Below are positions 5,580 through 15,142 of a stretch of DNA of 64,000 nt, in pieces. The DNA is from Thermohalobaculum sp039821125 (GTDB taxonomy: Bacteria; Pseudomonadota; Alphaproteobacteria; Rhodobacterales; Rhodobacteraceae). A program made the position numbers and the translations under genes. Where the stretch lies: assembly GCA_039821125.1 (NCBI GenBank), contig JBCBOR010000002.1, forward strand, positions 1-64,000. Direction: 5' to 3'. Each line of letters opens with the position of its first letter. The first letter of the stretch is position 1. The notes below the pieces were generated by a model. That model saw nothing but the letters and a program-made list of their open reading frames with translations, did not search any database and was not told the origin of the DNA.

Positions 5580-7658
5580 TCAGCTCCTTTTCACGATCAG
5601 CGCATCGAGCGCGAGACACCCATGCGCCATGGCGCGGACCGGGTTCATCTCGACACTTTCAAGGGTATCGGCGTGTGCGGCGGCGAAGATCGACAGGTCC
5701 GAAATCGCCCGCGCCAGCGCATCCATATCGACCGGGCGCTTGCCACGCGCGCCTTTCAGCAGAGCCACGCCCTTGAGATCATCGATCATCTCCCGCGCAA
5801 CATCCTCGCTGACCGGAGCGGTGCGGAACACGATGTCCTTCATGATCTCGGTGAAGACGCCGCCGAGGCCAACCATGATCACGCACCCGAACACCGGATC
5901 AATCTTGGCGCCCAGGATCACCTCGACCCCGCCATTGACCATGGGCGAGACGAGCACGCCGTCAATATGTGCCTTTGGATCGTAATGCGTCGCGTTCGCG
6001 GTGATCTGATTATATGTCTGGCCTGCAAGGTCTTCCGTCACATGCAGGACGACGCCGCCAGCCTCGGTCTTGTGCGCGATATCGGGCGAGGCAATTTTCA
6101 TCGCCGCCGGACCATGCAGCGCCTCGACCGCATGCCGCGCCTCTGTCGCCGAGCGCACCAGGGTATCCTCGACCATCGGCAGACCCGCATCGGCAAGGAT
6201 GCGCTTTGCGTCGTGTTCACCAAGTGCGCCGTCGGGAAGCGCTGGCGGCGACGGCACGTCCGGCCGGACCGCGGCTCCGCGCGCAAAACTCTGTCCGTAG
6301 AACACCATGGCCGCCACTGCGTTCACCGCGCGGGACGGATCCTCGATACAAGGGAAGCCGGCTTCCTCGTAGCGCGAGACGATCTCGTCTGCCGCGACAA
6401 GAGACTGCATGAACAGAACTCCATCGCGCCCTTCCATGGCCGATGTGATGCGGGAGATCAGCTCCTCCGCCAGCTTCGGATTGCCGGCCACAGTCGTCCA
6501 GAACCCGACAAGCGCGTCGTAACCGCCGCGATCGAGCATCAGCGCCGTGAACCGGTCGATCAGGCTGAGATCGTTGAAGAACTGAGCCGTGACATCCACC
6601 GGATTGCGCGGCCCGGCGAAGGGCACAACGGATTTCAACTCGGCCTGCGCATCTTCGGGCATGGGCGAAACGTCGAGGCCGCAATCCGAGGCAGCATCGG
6701 CCATCAGAACGCCGCCACCGCCAGAGATCGTGACGAGGCCAACCTTGCCACCCGCCGGATAGATCCGGGGCCGTGCGGCAATGGCGACATCCAGCATTTC
6801 CTCGGTCGTCCGTGCCCGATACGCCCCGCCCTCGCGCAGAACCGCATCGTAGATCGCATCCTCTCCCGCCAGAGACGCCGTATGGGACGAAGCCGCCGCT
6901 GCGCCGACATCCGAGCGGCCTACCTTCATCATGATGACCGGCTTGCGGTTGGCCCGGGCAATATCGAGGGCCTCGATCAGCGCCTGACCGTCCTTGATCG
7001 ATTCCGCATAGGCCATGATTGTGTGCACATCCTCGGCTTCGGCCAGCAGACGGATCACTTCGGCAGTGTGCAAATCACACTCGTTACCGGTCGTCAGCCA
7101 ATACCGCACCCCAAGCCTTTGCCGCCGCGCGACCACATAGATATGGCTGCCATAGGCACCTGACTGTGACGCGACACCCACATGTCCCTCCAGCGGCGGC
7201 GCATACTCCAGGCTCGCCGTAAATGTCGGGTAGAACCGCGCCTCATGATTGAACATGCCAAGGCAATTCGGGCCAACAACGCGGGTGCCTGTCGTCCGCC
7301 CGATCTCTGCAAGCTCTTCCTGCCAGGCAGCCCCTTCAGCGGAGGCTTCAGCGAAACCCGACGAGAAGATCATCGCCGTTTTCGCTCCCTTGACAGCGGC
7401 AGTGCGGACGGTCTCGACCACAGCCGGTGCGGGCACGGCCACCAGCACAAAATCGACCGGTCCAGGAACGTCTGTCAGGTTTGGGTATGCCCTCAGACCC
7501 TGGACCGTGTCGCGGTTCGGATTGACCGGGTAAATCTCACCCTCGAACCCGCGGGTCAGGAAATAGTTCAGCGGCCGCCCGCCGATACGGGACGGGTTGT
7601 CCGATGCGCCGACCACCGCGACCGAGCGCGGCGCCAGCAGATCGTCCAGTCCCGTCAT
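5580..7658 (-). CDS. ADP-forming acyl-CoA ligase (acetyl-CoA synthetase-like)
   Basis: 692 residues if started at MTGLDDLLAPRSV; an upstream in-frame ATG at 7781 would add 41 poorly conserved residues. Order of domains: CoA-binding Rossmann domain (VAVVGASDNPSRIGG), succinyl-CoA synthetase-like flavodoxin domain with the presumed phosphohistidine loop SHTASLAGED, and a C-terminal ATP-grasp domain (AKRILADAGLPMVEDT, PDIAHKTEAGGV). It would activate a carboxylic acid to its CoA thioester with ATP giving ADP and phosphate. It ends 1 base from the next gene start, suggesting an operon, and is the likely entry step of the pathway. Confidence 0.9.
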   Translation of the reverse strand: MTGLDDLLAPRSVAVVGASDNPSRIGGRPLNYFLTRGFEGEIYPVNPNRDTVQGLRAYPNLTDVPGPVDFVLVAVPAPAVVETVRTAAVKGAKTAMIFSSGFAEASAEGAAWQEELAEIGRTTGTRVVGPNCLGMFNHEARFYPTFTASLEYAPPLEGHVGVASQSGAYGSHIYVVARRQRLGVRYWLTTGNECDLHTAEVIRLLAEAEDVHTIMAYAESIKDGQALIEALDIARANRKPVIMMKVGRSDVGAAAASSHTASLAGEDAIYDAVLREGGAYRARTTEEMLDVAIAARPRIYPAGGKVGLVTISGGGGVLMADAASDCGLDVSPMPEDAQAELKSVVPFAGPRNPVDVTAQFFNDLSLIDRFTALMLDRGGYDALVGFWTTVAGNPKLAEELISRITSAMEGRDGVLFMQSLVAADEIVSRYEEAGFPCIEDPSRAVNAVAAMVFYGQSFARGAAVRPDVPSPPALPDGALGEHDAKRILADAGLPMVEDTLVRSATEARHAVEALHGPAAMKIASPDIAHKTEAGGVVLHVTEDLAGQTYNQITANATHYDPKAHIDGVLVSPMVNGGVEVILGAKIDPVFGCVIMVGLGGVFTEIMKDIVFRTAPVSEDVAREMIDDLKGVALLKGARGKRPVDMDALARAISDLSIFAAAHADTLESVEMNPVRAMAHGCLALDALIVKRS

Positions 7659-7791
7659 CGCTCGACCATCCCAGGCGTCCGAGGGGGGCGATGCGGCCAT
7701 CTGGGCGGCTTGCCCGCACAGCCGCCGGGCCTGTCCCGGCGGGGTCCGTTTACGGACATGGCCGCTGCGGACCGCGCACACACCCGCCCGA

Positions 7792-8820
7792 TCATACCGT
7801 TGCCACCGGGGTCACAGGCGAGCCAACCGCCCCTGGCAAGCGCAAAGGCGGCGCGGTCAACAGGCATCGATTGCGCCCGGTTGCAGCAAAATGAGCGGCT
7901 AGATCCTGGAGCCACCAGATCTCGGCCAAAGGAATACCCAGCTTGAACAAACAAAGCTCGTGGATCGGCAGCATGGCCCTTGTGCCATCGCCGGTGCGCG
8001 ACGGCGCGCGTTCGACCGCGTAATTGTCTGCAATCAGAGCAACCAGCCCGCTATCGCGGATCCATTCCTGAAGCGCGGGATCGCGCCCCTCAAGCGCCGT
8101 GCAACTCCCGTGCAGCACCTCATGCGTGGGGTTCCCGCCCATCTCCATCACCTTGCCGGTCCAGCCGGTGTGGAACATGACCATGTCGCCCTTCTCGACC
8201 GAGACATCCTGAGCGGTCATCGCTTCGTTCAGCATCTCGAAATCTACGTCGAGATGCGAATCGCCGAACGCCCGGTGCAGGTCGATCATCACGGCGCGGC
8301 CCTGCACGCAGGTCTCGGCCATGGTCTGAATGCCGAGCTTCTTGGCCTCGGTCGCCGTCATATCCCCGCACTCATCGCATGGCGCTGCAACGAGATCCTC
8401 GCCACCGCGCCAGCCATTGTAGAAAACCGGCTCGGGCGCGCCATCGCCATCGGCGTCGAACATGCCTCCGACATGGGCGAGCGCATCCCACTGCGTTGAA
8501 TACTGCATGGTGATCATGACCCGGTCGTCATTAACCACATCCGTGTAGGCAGGATCGAATGCCTTCGCCATCGGCAGCAGGAACCTATCGAGCCCATCCG
8601 ATGACGTTGCATAGCGCTGAGGCGGATGACGTGCGGGATGGAGCACGTTGCCCCCCGGCAGATCGAGCGGCATCGAGAGGCAAAACGTCCGCCCCTCGAC
8701 CACCTCGGCGATGCCTTTCTTGACCTGTTCCGGTCCCAGCCAGTTCAGCCGTCCGATCTGATCATCGGGGCCAAAATCCCCCCAGTTCGAGCCCTCGGGC
8801 CGGTTTGTCCAGCGCATCAC
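7792..8820 (-). CDS. cyclase family protein (kynurenine formamidase-like hydrolase)
   Basis: 342 residues of the metal-dependent cyclase/formamidase family. Visible family signatures are TQWDALAHVGGM (about 120-131), where the His/Asp metal ligands of HxGTHxD-type motifs would lie, and VMFHTGW near residue 220. The central CDECGDM stretch is unusual. Members hydrolyse cyclic amides, lactones or activated acyls. In this gene block it could open a ring lactone or hydrolyse a CoA or lactone intermediate. It is 6 bases from the 3-hydroxyacyl-CoA dehydrogenase gene. Confidence 0.82.
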   Translation of the reverse strand: MMRWTNRPEGSNWGDFGPDDQIGRLNWLGPEQVKKGIAEVVEGRTFCLSMPLDLPGGNVLHPARHPPQRYATSSDGLDRFLLPMAKAFDPAYTDVVNDDRVMITMQYSTQWDALAHVGGMFDADGDGAPEPVFYNGWRGGEDLVAAPCDECGDMTATEAKKLGIQTMAETCVQGRAVMIDLHRAFGDSHLDVDFEMLNEAMTAQDVSVEKGDMVMFHTGWTGKVMEMGGNPTHEVLHGSCTALEGRDPALQEWIRDSGLVALIADNYAVERAPSRTGDGTRAMLPIHELCLFKLGIPLAEIWWLQDLAAHFAATGRNRCLLTAPPLRLPGAVGSPVTPVATV

Positions 8821-8826
8821 GCTCTC

Positions 8827-10323
8827 CTAGTTCGGGGTGTAGAGGCTAAGGCCGAGTTGAGCGCGCCGCCGCAGCCACTGTGTCGGACGATACCGCTCAT
8901 CGCCGGTGATCGACTGCAACGCCTCGAGCACATTCACGGTTCGCGTCGGTCCAAGCTGGTCAGCCAGCGCCACGGACCCGTGCGGATAGTTCAAACCCAA
9001 CTGCATCGCTGTGTCGATGTCCTCAGGAGACGCCAGTCCGATCTCGGCCATGTAACAGCCCAGGTTTCCAACCATGGCCACCATGCGCTGCGCGACGAAA
9101 CCGGCTGAGTCATTGATCCACGTTACCGCTCGCCCCGACGCAATGATCACGGCAGCTATGCCCTCTAGCGCTGCGCGGTCTGCACCGGGCGCAGTCATTA
9201 CTGTCACACGTTTCGATGTGTCGCCTGTGAGGTCGATACAGCACAGCGTTTGCGCGTCGATCTTACTGCGCACCGCACGGTGGGTTGCATCAAGACCGAC
9301 CGGAGCACCCAAAACGGGACCCTCGTCGCCCGTTGCCAAACCGATCTCTTCACAAAAAGCAACGAGATCGGGGTTCGGTCCAGCGAGACGCACCTTCGTG
9401 ATCGGCGCCGCATCCGTCTTGAAATCCGGACTTGGGCGGTCCAGCGGCTTGCCGTTTTCGTATTTGAACCAGCCCTGACCAGTTTTGCGGCCATATAGCC
9501 CTGCGTCGAACATCGCCTTGTGGTTGGGTGAGGTCTTCAGGCGTGGATCATACCCGTACCCCTCCCAGATGATCTGGCTGACGGGGTAGTTCACGTCGAT
9601 GCCGGTCAGGTCCATCAGCTCGAACGGGCCCATGCGAAAGCCCCAGCAGTCGCGCATGATGGCGTCGACCTGCTCGGGGGTCGCGACGCCTTCGTGGACG
9701 ATGCGCAGCGCCTCGGTCGTGTAGGCGCGTCCGCCCATGTTCACCAGGAAGCCGGGGCTGTCCTTGACCTCGACCGGGACGCGGGTCATCCGTTTGCCGA
9801 GCGCCATAAGGTTGGCAACGGTCTGATCGGAGGTTTGCGCGGCGCGGATCACCTCGACCAGCTTCATCAGCGGCACAGGGTTGAAGAAGTGCAGCCCGCC
9901 GATCCGGTCCCGGTGCTCGCAGGCACGCGCGATGGAGGCGATCGGAATGGACGACGTGTTCGAGGCGATGATGCAATCGGGACGCACGACCGCCTCGACT
10001 TCCCTGAAGACTGCGTGCTTCGCGTCGATGTCCTCGAAGATTGCCTCGACCACCGTATCGCAAGGAGCAAGCGCTGCGAGGTTTTCGGCCACCTCAAGAC
10101 GCTCAATCGAGGCCGCGGCGTCGGCGTCAGAGACCCGGCCCTTCTCTGCCATCCGATTGATGTGTCCGGCGATCCGCTCCCGTGCAGCAGACGCCCCGCC
10201 CTCGCGCGCATCGAACAGGATCGTGCGCATGCCGCCCTGGGCCGAGACTTGAGCAATGCCCTGCCCCATGGCCCCGCAGCCGACGACGCCGACCACATAG
10301 TCCGGATCCTCTGGTGATTTCAT
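8827..10323 (-). CDS. 3-hydroxyacyl-CoA dehydrogenase, two C-terminal domains
   Basis: 498 residues from MKSPEDPDYVV; GGGGGAGG sits 2-9 bases ahead of this ATG, so it is preferred over the ATG at 10338. The NAD-binding Rossmann motif is VGVVGCGAMGQGIAQ. The catalytic His lies in GGLHFFNPVPLMKLVE (about 145-160). A first helical 3HCDH domain spans about 190-290 and a second about 400-495 (NDSAGFVAQRMVAM, GLNYPHGSVALADQLG). This architecture matches PaaH/PaaC-type enzymes. It oxidises an L-3-hydroxyacyl-CoA to 3-ketoacyl-CoA, the step after the acyl-CoA dehydrogenases here. Confidence 0.9.
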   Translation of the reverse strand: MKSPEDPDYVVGVVGCGAMGQGIAQVSAQGGMRTILFDAREGGASAARERIAGHINRMAEKGRVSDADAAASIERLEVAENLAALAPCDTVVEAIFEDIDAKHAVFREVEAVVRPDCIIASNTSSIPIASIARACEHRDRIGGLHFFNPVPLMKLVEVIRAAQTSDQTVANLMALGKRMTRVPVEVKDSPGFLVNMGGRAYTTEALRIVHEGVATPEQVDAIMRDCWGFRMGPFELMDLTGIDVNYPVSQIIWEGYGYDPRLKTSPNHKAMFDAGLYGRKTGQGWFKYENGKPLDRPSPDFKTDAAPITKVRLAGPNPDLVAFCEEIGLATGDEGPVLGAPVGLDATHRAVRSKIDAQTLCCIDLTGDTSKRVTVMTAPGADRAALEGIAAVIIASGRAVTWINDSAGFVAQRMVAMVGNLGCYMAEIGLASPEDIDTAMQLGLNYPHGSVALADQLGPTRTVNVLEALQSITGDERYRPTQWLRRRAQLGLSLYTPN

Positions 10324-10457
10324 GGCCTCCCCCAGCATCGCTTCCGCGGCGCGCTTATGTCTTTCGCGCCATTTGGACTGGGTGGAGAAAACAAATCAAG
10401 TGCACCATTCCAGTCGATCCGGATGGCGATATTTGTGCGCTTGCCGGAGCGAGACCG

Positions 10458-11447
10458 CTAGCTGACCAGGCGCGGCGTTCCTTTGGGCGGTGGGTTCTGG
10501 TTGCCCTCATCCGAGCCCTTTGGAGCTGCGATATGCGGCACAGCGTGCTGACGCAGATGCATGGCCCAATCGAGCGCGCGGACCTGTGCTTCCTCGGACA
10601 GGCCAAGAAGCGAGTCGCCAAGCCCCGTCTGCAGACGGACAACAAGGGTCTTCGCGCTCTCCATCAGGTAGCCGTCGAGCACACGGCCTGCGACCGCTTC
10701 GCTGAAGCTTTCGATCCTCTCCTCGGCAAGGCGACGGAAATCACGGATCGCGTCCTCTTTTTTGGTCGCAACAACGTGTGTGACCTGCGCCATATGCGAG
10801 ATCAGGTTCGGCGCTTCCTGCATCGCCTTGTTGAAGCTGTAGAGTGGCCCCTGATAGGCGGGCCCCTGCGCATCGCTCTTGGACGGTATCGACATCGCCC
10901 CGCGATAGAGATCGAGGATCATCATCTCGAGACTAGACCCGGCGGGCCGCACCATGATCCGGTCATAGTCGCCCGACATATCCAGAAACTCTGGCGCGCC
11001 GAACTGCCGGGTGATCCAAAGCGCTTCGTCCAGTGTGGCGAGCGCATGCTGATTGATCGTGCGCCCCTGCATGTGGCCCTGATCTTCGCCGTGCCACGGA
11101 CCGAAGCGCACGCGGATCTCCTCGTCCGACCCAAGCGCAAGTTTCGCGGCAATCGACAGGGCTTCGGTAACCGAGGCTGCGTGCCGGGCAGGATACGGCG
11201 CCCAGGCGCGACCGGTTTCGACATCCTTGATACGGGTCTCGACCATCGCGCCGGGCATCCCCACGCCGGTCACCGCAGCAAGGTACTTCGACAACGCTGC
11301 GTCGAACTCGGTCATAACGTTACGGGAAATTTTGTGCGAGACGACAAAGGCCCGGCCGTCGAACGAGACGTCATGCGCGACGCCGAATTGCGCCAGACGC
11401 TCCACGCTCGGCTCGACGATCGCCTCGAAGAAACCTTCCTTGTCCAT
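10458..11447 (-). CDS. conserved hypothetical protein, first gene of the catabolic block
   Basis: 329 residues, no signal peptide or membrane segment seen. I do not recognise the family. The middle (about 95-210) has HGEDQGHMQGRTINQHALA and GDYDRIMVRPAGSSLEMMILDLYRG, and the end is polar and Pro-rich. The sequence looks like a soluble alpha/beta protein. It is the gene nearest the divergent control region with the TTTGCAA motifs, so it may be transcribed first in the catabolic operon. A role in CoA-thioester metabolism is inferred only from position. Confidence 0.75.
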   Translation of the reverse strand: MDKEGFFEAIVEPSVERLAQFGVAHDVSFDGRAFVVSHKISRNVMTEFDAALSKYLAAVTGVGMPGAMVETRIKDVETGRAWAPYPARHAASVTEALSIAAKLALGSDEEIRVRFGPWHGEDQGHMQGRTINQHALATLDEALWITRQFGAPEFLDMSGDYDRIMVRPAGSSLEMMILDLYRGAMSIPSKSDAQGPAYQGPLYSFNKAMQEAPNLISHMAQVTHVVATKKEDAIRDFRRLAEERIESFSEAVAGRVLDGYLMESAKTLVVRLQTGLGDSLLGLSEEAQVRALDWAMHLRQHAVPHIAAPKGSDEGNQNPPPKGTPRLVS

Positions 11448-11945
11448 TATGACCCCCTCAATGCCCCTGGCCGCACCAAACTGTACCCAACTCCACGCTC
11501 ACGTGGTTACATTTTCGTTAACGTGTGCAGCATTACCAGAGTTTTCTCAGCTATTTGCCAATAAACAAAGAAAAATTTGCAAATTGCAATACTCCTTTGC
11601 AATTCGCCCTGGGATCGCTGGATTGTCCACACCGCATGGGGGTTTCTGTGGACATATGTGAGACGATTGCGTGCATGCAGCCGCCGACCCCTACATTTTG
11701 ATTCTGACTTCGTGACGGCTTCTGGGCGCAAAGGCGGCGAGATTGTGTTTCGCTTATGCGATCTATGAGAAATCAGCTACAAGAAATTGATCTACAGTTA
11801 TAATTTTGATTCGCGATTCGTGCACAAAAACACAACCCGCCATCCTCAGCGTGATTTTCCCGTCGAACGCTCTTCGGGCTTGAACCCACCGCGAGATTTC
11901 GTGACAGTTGCGGCAACCAAAAGAGCACACAAAAGGGAGGGCCGG
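11448..11945. other. 498-bp AT-rich divergent control region
   Basis: No convincing gene lies between the catabolic block (minus strand) and the TRAP transporter (plus strand). The stretch is distinctly AT-richer than its surroundings, contains the TTTGCAA cluster at 11576-11603, and ends with GGGAGGG about 5 bases before the ATG at 11946. It probably holds divergent promoters for both transcription units. Confidence 0.6.
11576..11603. promoter_or_regulatory. TTTGCAA repeat, candidate ScfR-type regulator operator
   Basis: TTTGCAAATTGCAAT at 11576-11590 is followed by CTCC-spaced TTTGCAAT at 11596-11603. TTTGCAA pairs are the published recognition pattern of short-chain fatty acyl-CoA regulators of the MerR-unrelated ScfR family (PccR, RamB, PrpR). 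A similar cluster lies at 42333-42353. Assignment to a specific regulator is inference; no such regulator gene is in the window. Confidence 0.5.
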
Positions 11946-13106
11946 ATGCGCTCTATCATCCTGACGACGATTGTTGGTGTCGCGGCGGGCACCGCTGCGG
12001 CCGCCGATCTTGAACTGCCAAAGCAGCTCACCTGGACTGCCTACGGAACGGGATCAGCCGGTTACAACCAGTCCGTCGCAATCGGCGCGGCGCTGCAGGA
12101 AGCCACCGGCACGAACCTGCGGGTCCTGCCGGGCAAAAACGACATCGCCCGGACCGAACCGGTGCGACAGGGCAAGGTCCAGTTCTCGGCCAACGGCGTT
12201 GGCGGCAGCTTCATGGCGCAAGAGGGCGTCTTCCAGTTCGGCGCAGAAAACTGGGGGCCTCAACCGGTGCGTATCTTGGCGGCGAACAACGGCGGCAAGG
12301 TCGGTCTGGCGTTGGCTGTCGCCGCTGAGGCATGCGAGAAAGCCGGCAAGCCCAACTGCGAAGGGTTCGAATATTCCGATCTGAAGGGCATGCGCGTTGC
12401 GTGGGTCAAGGGCGCCCCTGCGCTCAACGTCAACAATGAAGCCTACCTCGCCTATGGCGGGCTGACCTGGGATGATGTCGAGAAAGTCGAATTCGGCGGG
12501 TTCTCCGCTTCGTGGGCGGGCATGGTCGACGGTTCCGTGGACGCCGCCTTCGCATCGACAAACTCGGGCAAGGCGTACGAGGCCGAGTCCGGTCCTCGCG
12601 GGGTCTTCTGGCCGCCCGTCGATCCGAACAATGCCGAAGGTCTGGCACGCATGCAGGCCATCGCACCGTTCTTTGCGACCATGACCGCTGTGGTCGGTGC
12701 GGGCATCGACGGCACCGATGGCGTGGCCACGGCGGGCTATGCCTATCCGGTGCTGATGACCATGGCCGATCAGGATGAAGCGCTCGCCTACAACATGACC
12801 AAGGCGATGCATGAGCTGTTCGATGGCTATGCCGGCAAGGCTCCGGGCATCGATGGCTGGGCGCTGGACAAGCAGAACTACACCTGGGTCGCGCCCTACC
12901 ATGATGGCGCCATCCGCTATTACAAAGAGATCGGGACATGGACCGCCGAGGCTCAGACACATAACGACACTCTGATCGCCCGCCAGAAAGCGCTAACCGA
13001 CGCATGGAACGCACTGAAGGGCGAAGGGCCGTCTGATTGGGCCGCCGCCTGGGATGCAAAGCGCCGCGATGCTCTGGCCGCGGGTGGGTTCGAGGTGGTG
13101 TTCTGA
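11946..13106 (+). CDS. TAXI-family TRAP transporter solute-binding protein
   Basis: 386 residues starting MRSIILTTIVGVAAGTAAA, a Sec signal peptide with likely cleavage after residue 20. The rest resembles TAXI-type periplasmic receptors (TWTAYGTGSAGYNQSVAIGAAL early; VNNEAYLAYGGLTWDDVEKV in the middle). It captures an organic acid in the periplasm and delivers it to the fused permease that follows. Divergence from the catabolic block suggests the ligand is that pathway's substrate. GGGAGGG provides a strong ribosome site. Confidence 0.9.
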   Translation: MRSIILTTIVGVAAGTAAAADLELPKQLTWTAYGTGSAGYNQSVAIGAALQEATGTNLRVLPGKNDIARTEPVRQGKVQFSANGVGGSFMAQEGVFQFGAENWGPQPVRILAANNGGKVGLALAVAAEACEKAGKPNCEGFEYSDLKGMRVAWVKGAPALNVNNEAYLAYGGLTWDDVEKVEFGGFSASWAGMVDGSVDAAFASTNSGKAYEAESGPRGVFWPPVDPNNAEGLARMQAIAPFFATMTAVVGAGIDGTDGVATAGYAYPVLMTMADQDEALAYNMTKAMHELFDGYAGKAPGIDGWALDKQNYTWVAPYHDGAIRYYKEIGTWTAEAQTHNDTLIARQKALTDAWNALKGEGPSDWAAAWDAKRRDALAAGGFEVVF

Positions 13107-13126
13107 TCACCTCTGCCAGGACAAAC

Positions 13127-13153
13127 GCAGGGCGGGCTGTCGGCTCGCCCTGC
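13127..13153 (+). promoter_or_regulatory. intercistronic hairpin between binding protein and permease
   Basis: An 8-bp stem, GCAGGGCG at 13127-13134 with CGCCCTGC at 13146-13153, encloses an 11-nt loop. No T-run follows, so it is not a full intrinsic terminator. Hairpins of this kind after binding-protein genes commonly protect the upstream mRNA or partly terminate, giving more receptor than permease. Confidence 0.6.
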
Positions 13154-13174
13154 CCGGTCCGCTGATCGCCCTCC

Positions 13175-15139
13175 ATGACGGATACGACATCGCCAAGCAC
13201 GGTGGAATCTGACCTGCCTGCGCGCCTCGAATTCACGGGCGCCGCGCGCTGGGCGATCGTTGTTGGAACACTTGGCGCCATCGCGCTTGCGATCAATCAG
13301 CTCTTCAATCTGCGGCTGTTTGGATATGTCCTGCTCGAGGGCATGTATCTCTACACGCTCGCAGGGATCTTCCTCGCACTGACATTCGTCTGTTTCCGCG
13401 CCTATGGACCGAAATCGGCCACCGTGCCGTGGTATGACTGGATCCTCGCCGCGCTGACGGTTGGCGTATCGGGCTATTTCGTTGCCACCGCGAATGAGAG
13501 CCTCGAGAGCGGGTGGGAATACGCAGCGCCGGAGACTGCGGTCTGGGCGTCAGTGATCCTGTATCTGCTCATCCTCGAAGGCACACGCCGAGCGGGTGGC
13601 TGGGTGCTGTTCGCCATTGTCCTGATCTTCTCGCTCTACCCGACTTTTGCCGAGCACGTGCCAGACCCGCTCTCCGGTTTTACCCAGCCTTTTCTCGACG
13701 TCGTGCCCTATTTCATGATCTCGTCCGAGGCGTCGTTCGGTATCCCCATGCGCGCCTTCGGCAATCTCGTCATCGGGTTCATCCTGTTCGGCGCGATCCT
13801 GCAATTCACCGGTGGGGGCAAGTTTTTCAATGACCTGGCCCTCGCGCTGGTCGGTCGCTATCGCGGGGGAGCCGCCAAGGTTGCAATCTTCGCCAGCGGG
13901 TTCATGGGCTCGATGTCCGGGTCGGTCATCTCGAATGTGCTGACCACCGGAGCGGTCTCGATCCCGGCCATGAAGAAGACCGGCTTCGACCCGCGCTATG
14001 CAGCAGCGACCGAGGCGTGCGCATCCACGGGTGGTGTCCTGATGCCGCCGATCATGGGCGCAACCGCCTTCGTCATGGCCTCATGGCTGTCACGGCCCTA
14101 CGTCGAGATCATGCTGGCGGCGGCGATCCCATCGCTGCTCTACTATTTCGGGTTGTTCGCCCAGATCGATGCCTACGCTGCCCGCCGCGGGTTGAAGGGC
14201 ATGTCACGCGACCTGCTGCCCCGTTTGCTGGCGACGCTGAAATCGGGCTGGATCTACATCTTCGTCTTCGCCTTGCTGATCTTCCTGATGGTGGCCTTCA
14301 GATGGGAGACGACGGCCCCCTTCTACGCCATCGTATTGCTGCTGATCGTCAACCAGATCATGGCAACGCACCGCTTCACCCTGTCCGGGTTCCTGTCAAT
14401 GATCGTTGCCGTTGGACGCACCCTGGCCGAGTTGACCGCCGTCCTGCTCGGCGTCGGCATGATCGTCGGTGCATTCCAGGCGACGGGGCTGACAGGGCCG
14501 CTGGCGACGGAGCTGATTTTCCTCGCGGGCGACTCGGTCGCCATGCTGTTGATCATGGGGGCTTTGACCTCGTTCATCTTCGGCATGGGGATGACGGTGA
14601 CCGCCTGCTACATCTTCCTTGCGGTCGTTTTGGCCCCTGCCCTCGTTCAGGCCGGGTTGAACGAGTTGGCCGTGCATCTCTTCATCCTCTACTGGGGCAT
14701 GGTCAGCTACATCACCCCGCCGGTTGCGTTGGGGGCCTTCGCGGCGGCGACGATGGCGGGCGCATCTGCGATGCGCACAGGGCTCGAGGCCATGCGCCTT
14801 GGCGGTGTGATCTATGTCGCTCCCTTCTTCTTTGTGCTGAACCCGGCCCTGATCGGTGAGGCAGGGACACTGGAGGTGCTGGCGGTTCTGGCCTGCGCGC
14901 TGATCGGCGTCTGGTTTGTCTCCGCCGCCATGCAAGGGTATGTCAGCTTTGTTGGCTCGTTCCCGACCGGCCCAGTCGGCTGGGCCATGCGTCTTGTCCT
15001 GTTCGCGGCCGGTCTGATGATTGCCGCTCCCGCGGGAGGCGTGCTTGGCCTCGATCACATCACGCTGACGCTCGCCGGGTTCGCTGTCGCGATATTGCCG
15101 CTTCTTGTGGCTTGGCGAACCGAGCCTTTGTCCGCATGA
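13175..15139 (+). CDS. TRAP transporter fused permease (DctQ-DctM type, TAXI system)
   Basis: 654 residues, almost entirely hydrophobic. The N-terminal part (about 20-190) matches a fused small DctQ-like subunit and the remainder the large DctM channel, with conserved GFMGSMSGSVISNVLTTGAV near 240 and AAATEACASTGGVLMPPIMG near 275. It uses an ion gradient to import the ligand held by the preceding receptor. The 68-bp gap to that gene contains the hairpin at 13127-13153. It ends 3 bases from the convergent glutamine synthetase-family gene. Confidence 0.92.
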   Translation: MTDTTSPSTVESDLPARLEFTGAARWAIVVGTLGAIALAINQLFNLRLFGYVLLEGMYLYTLAGIFLALTFVCFRAYGPKSATVPWYDWILAALTVGVSGYFVATANESLESGWEYAAPETAVWASVILYLLILEGTRRAGGWVLFAIVLIFSLYPTFAEHVPDPLSGFTQPFLDVVPYFMISSEASFGIPMRAFGNLVIGFILFGAILQFTGGGKFFNDLALALVGRYRGGAAKVAIFASGFMGSMSGSVISNVLTTGAVSIPAMKKTGFDPRYAAATEACASTGGVLMPPIMGATAFVMASWLSRPYVEIMLAAAIPSLLYYFGLFAQIDAYAARRGLKGMSRDLLPRLLATLKSGWIYIFVFALLIFLMVAFRWETTAPFYAIVLLLIVNQIMATHRFTLSGFLSMIVAVGRTLAELTAVLLGVGMIVGAFQATGLTGPLATELIFLAGDSVAMLLIMGALTSFIFGMGMTVTACYIFLAVVLAPALVQAGLNELAVHLFILYWGMVSYITPPVALGAFAAATMAGASAMRTGLEAMRLGGVIYVAPFFFVLNPALIGEAGTLEVLAVLACALIGVWFVSAAMQGYVSFVGSFPTGPVGWAMRLVLFAAGLMIAAPAGGVLGLDHITLTLAGFAVAILPLLVAWRTEPLSA

Positions 15140-15142
15140 GAC

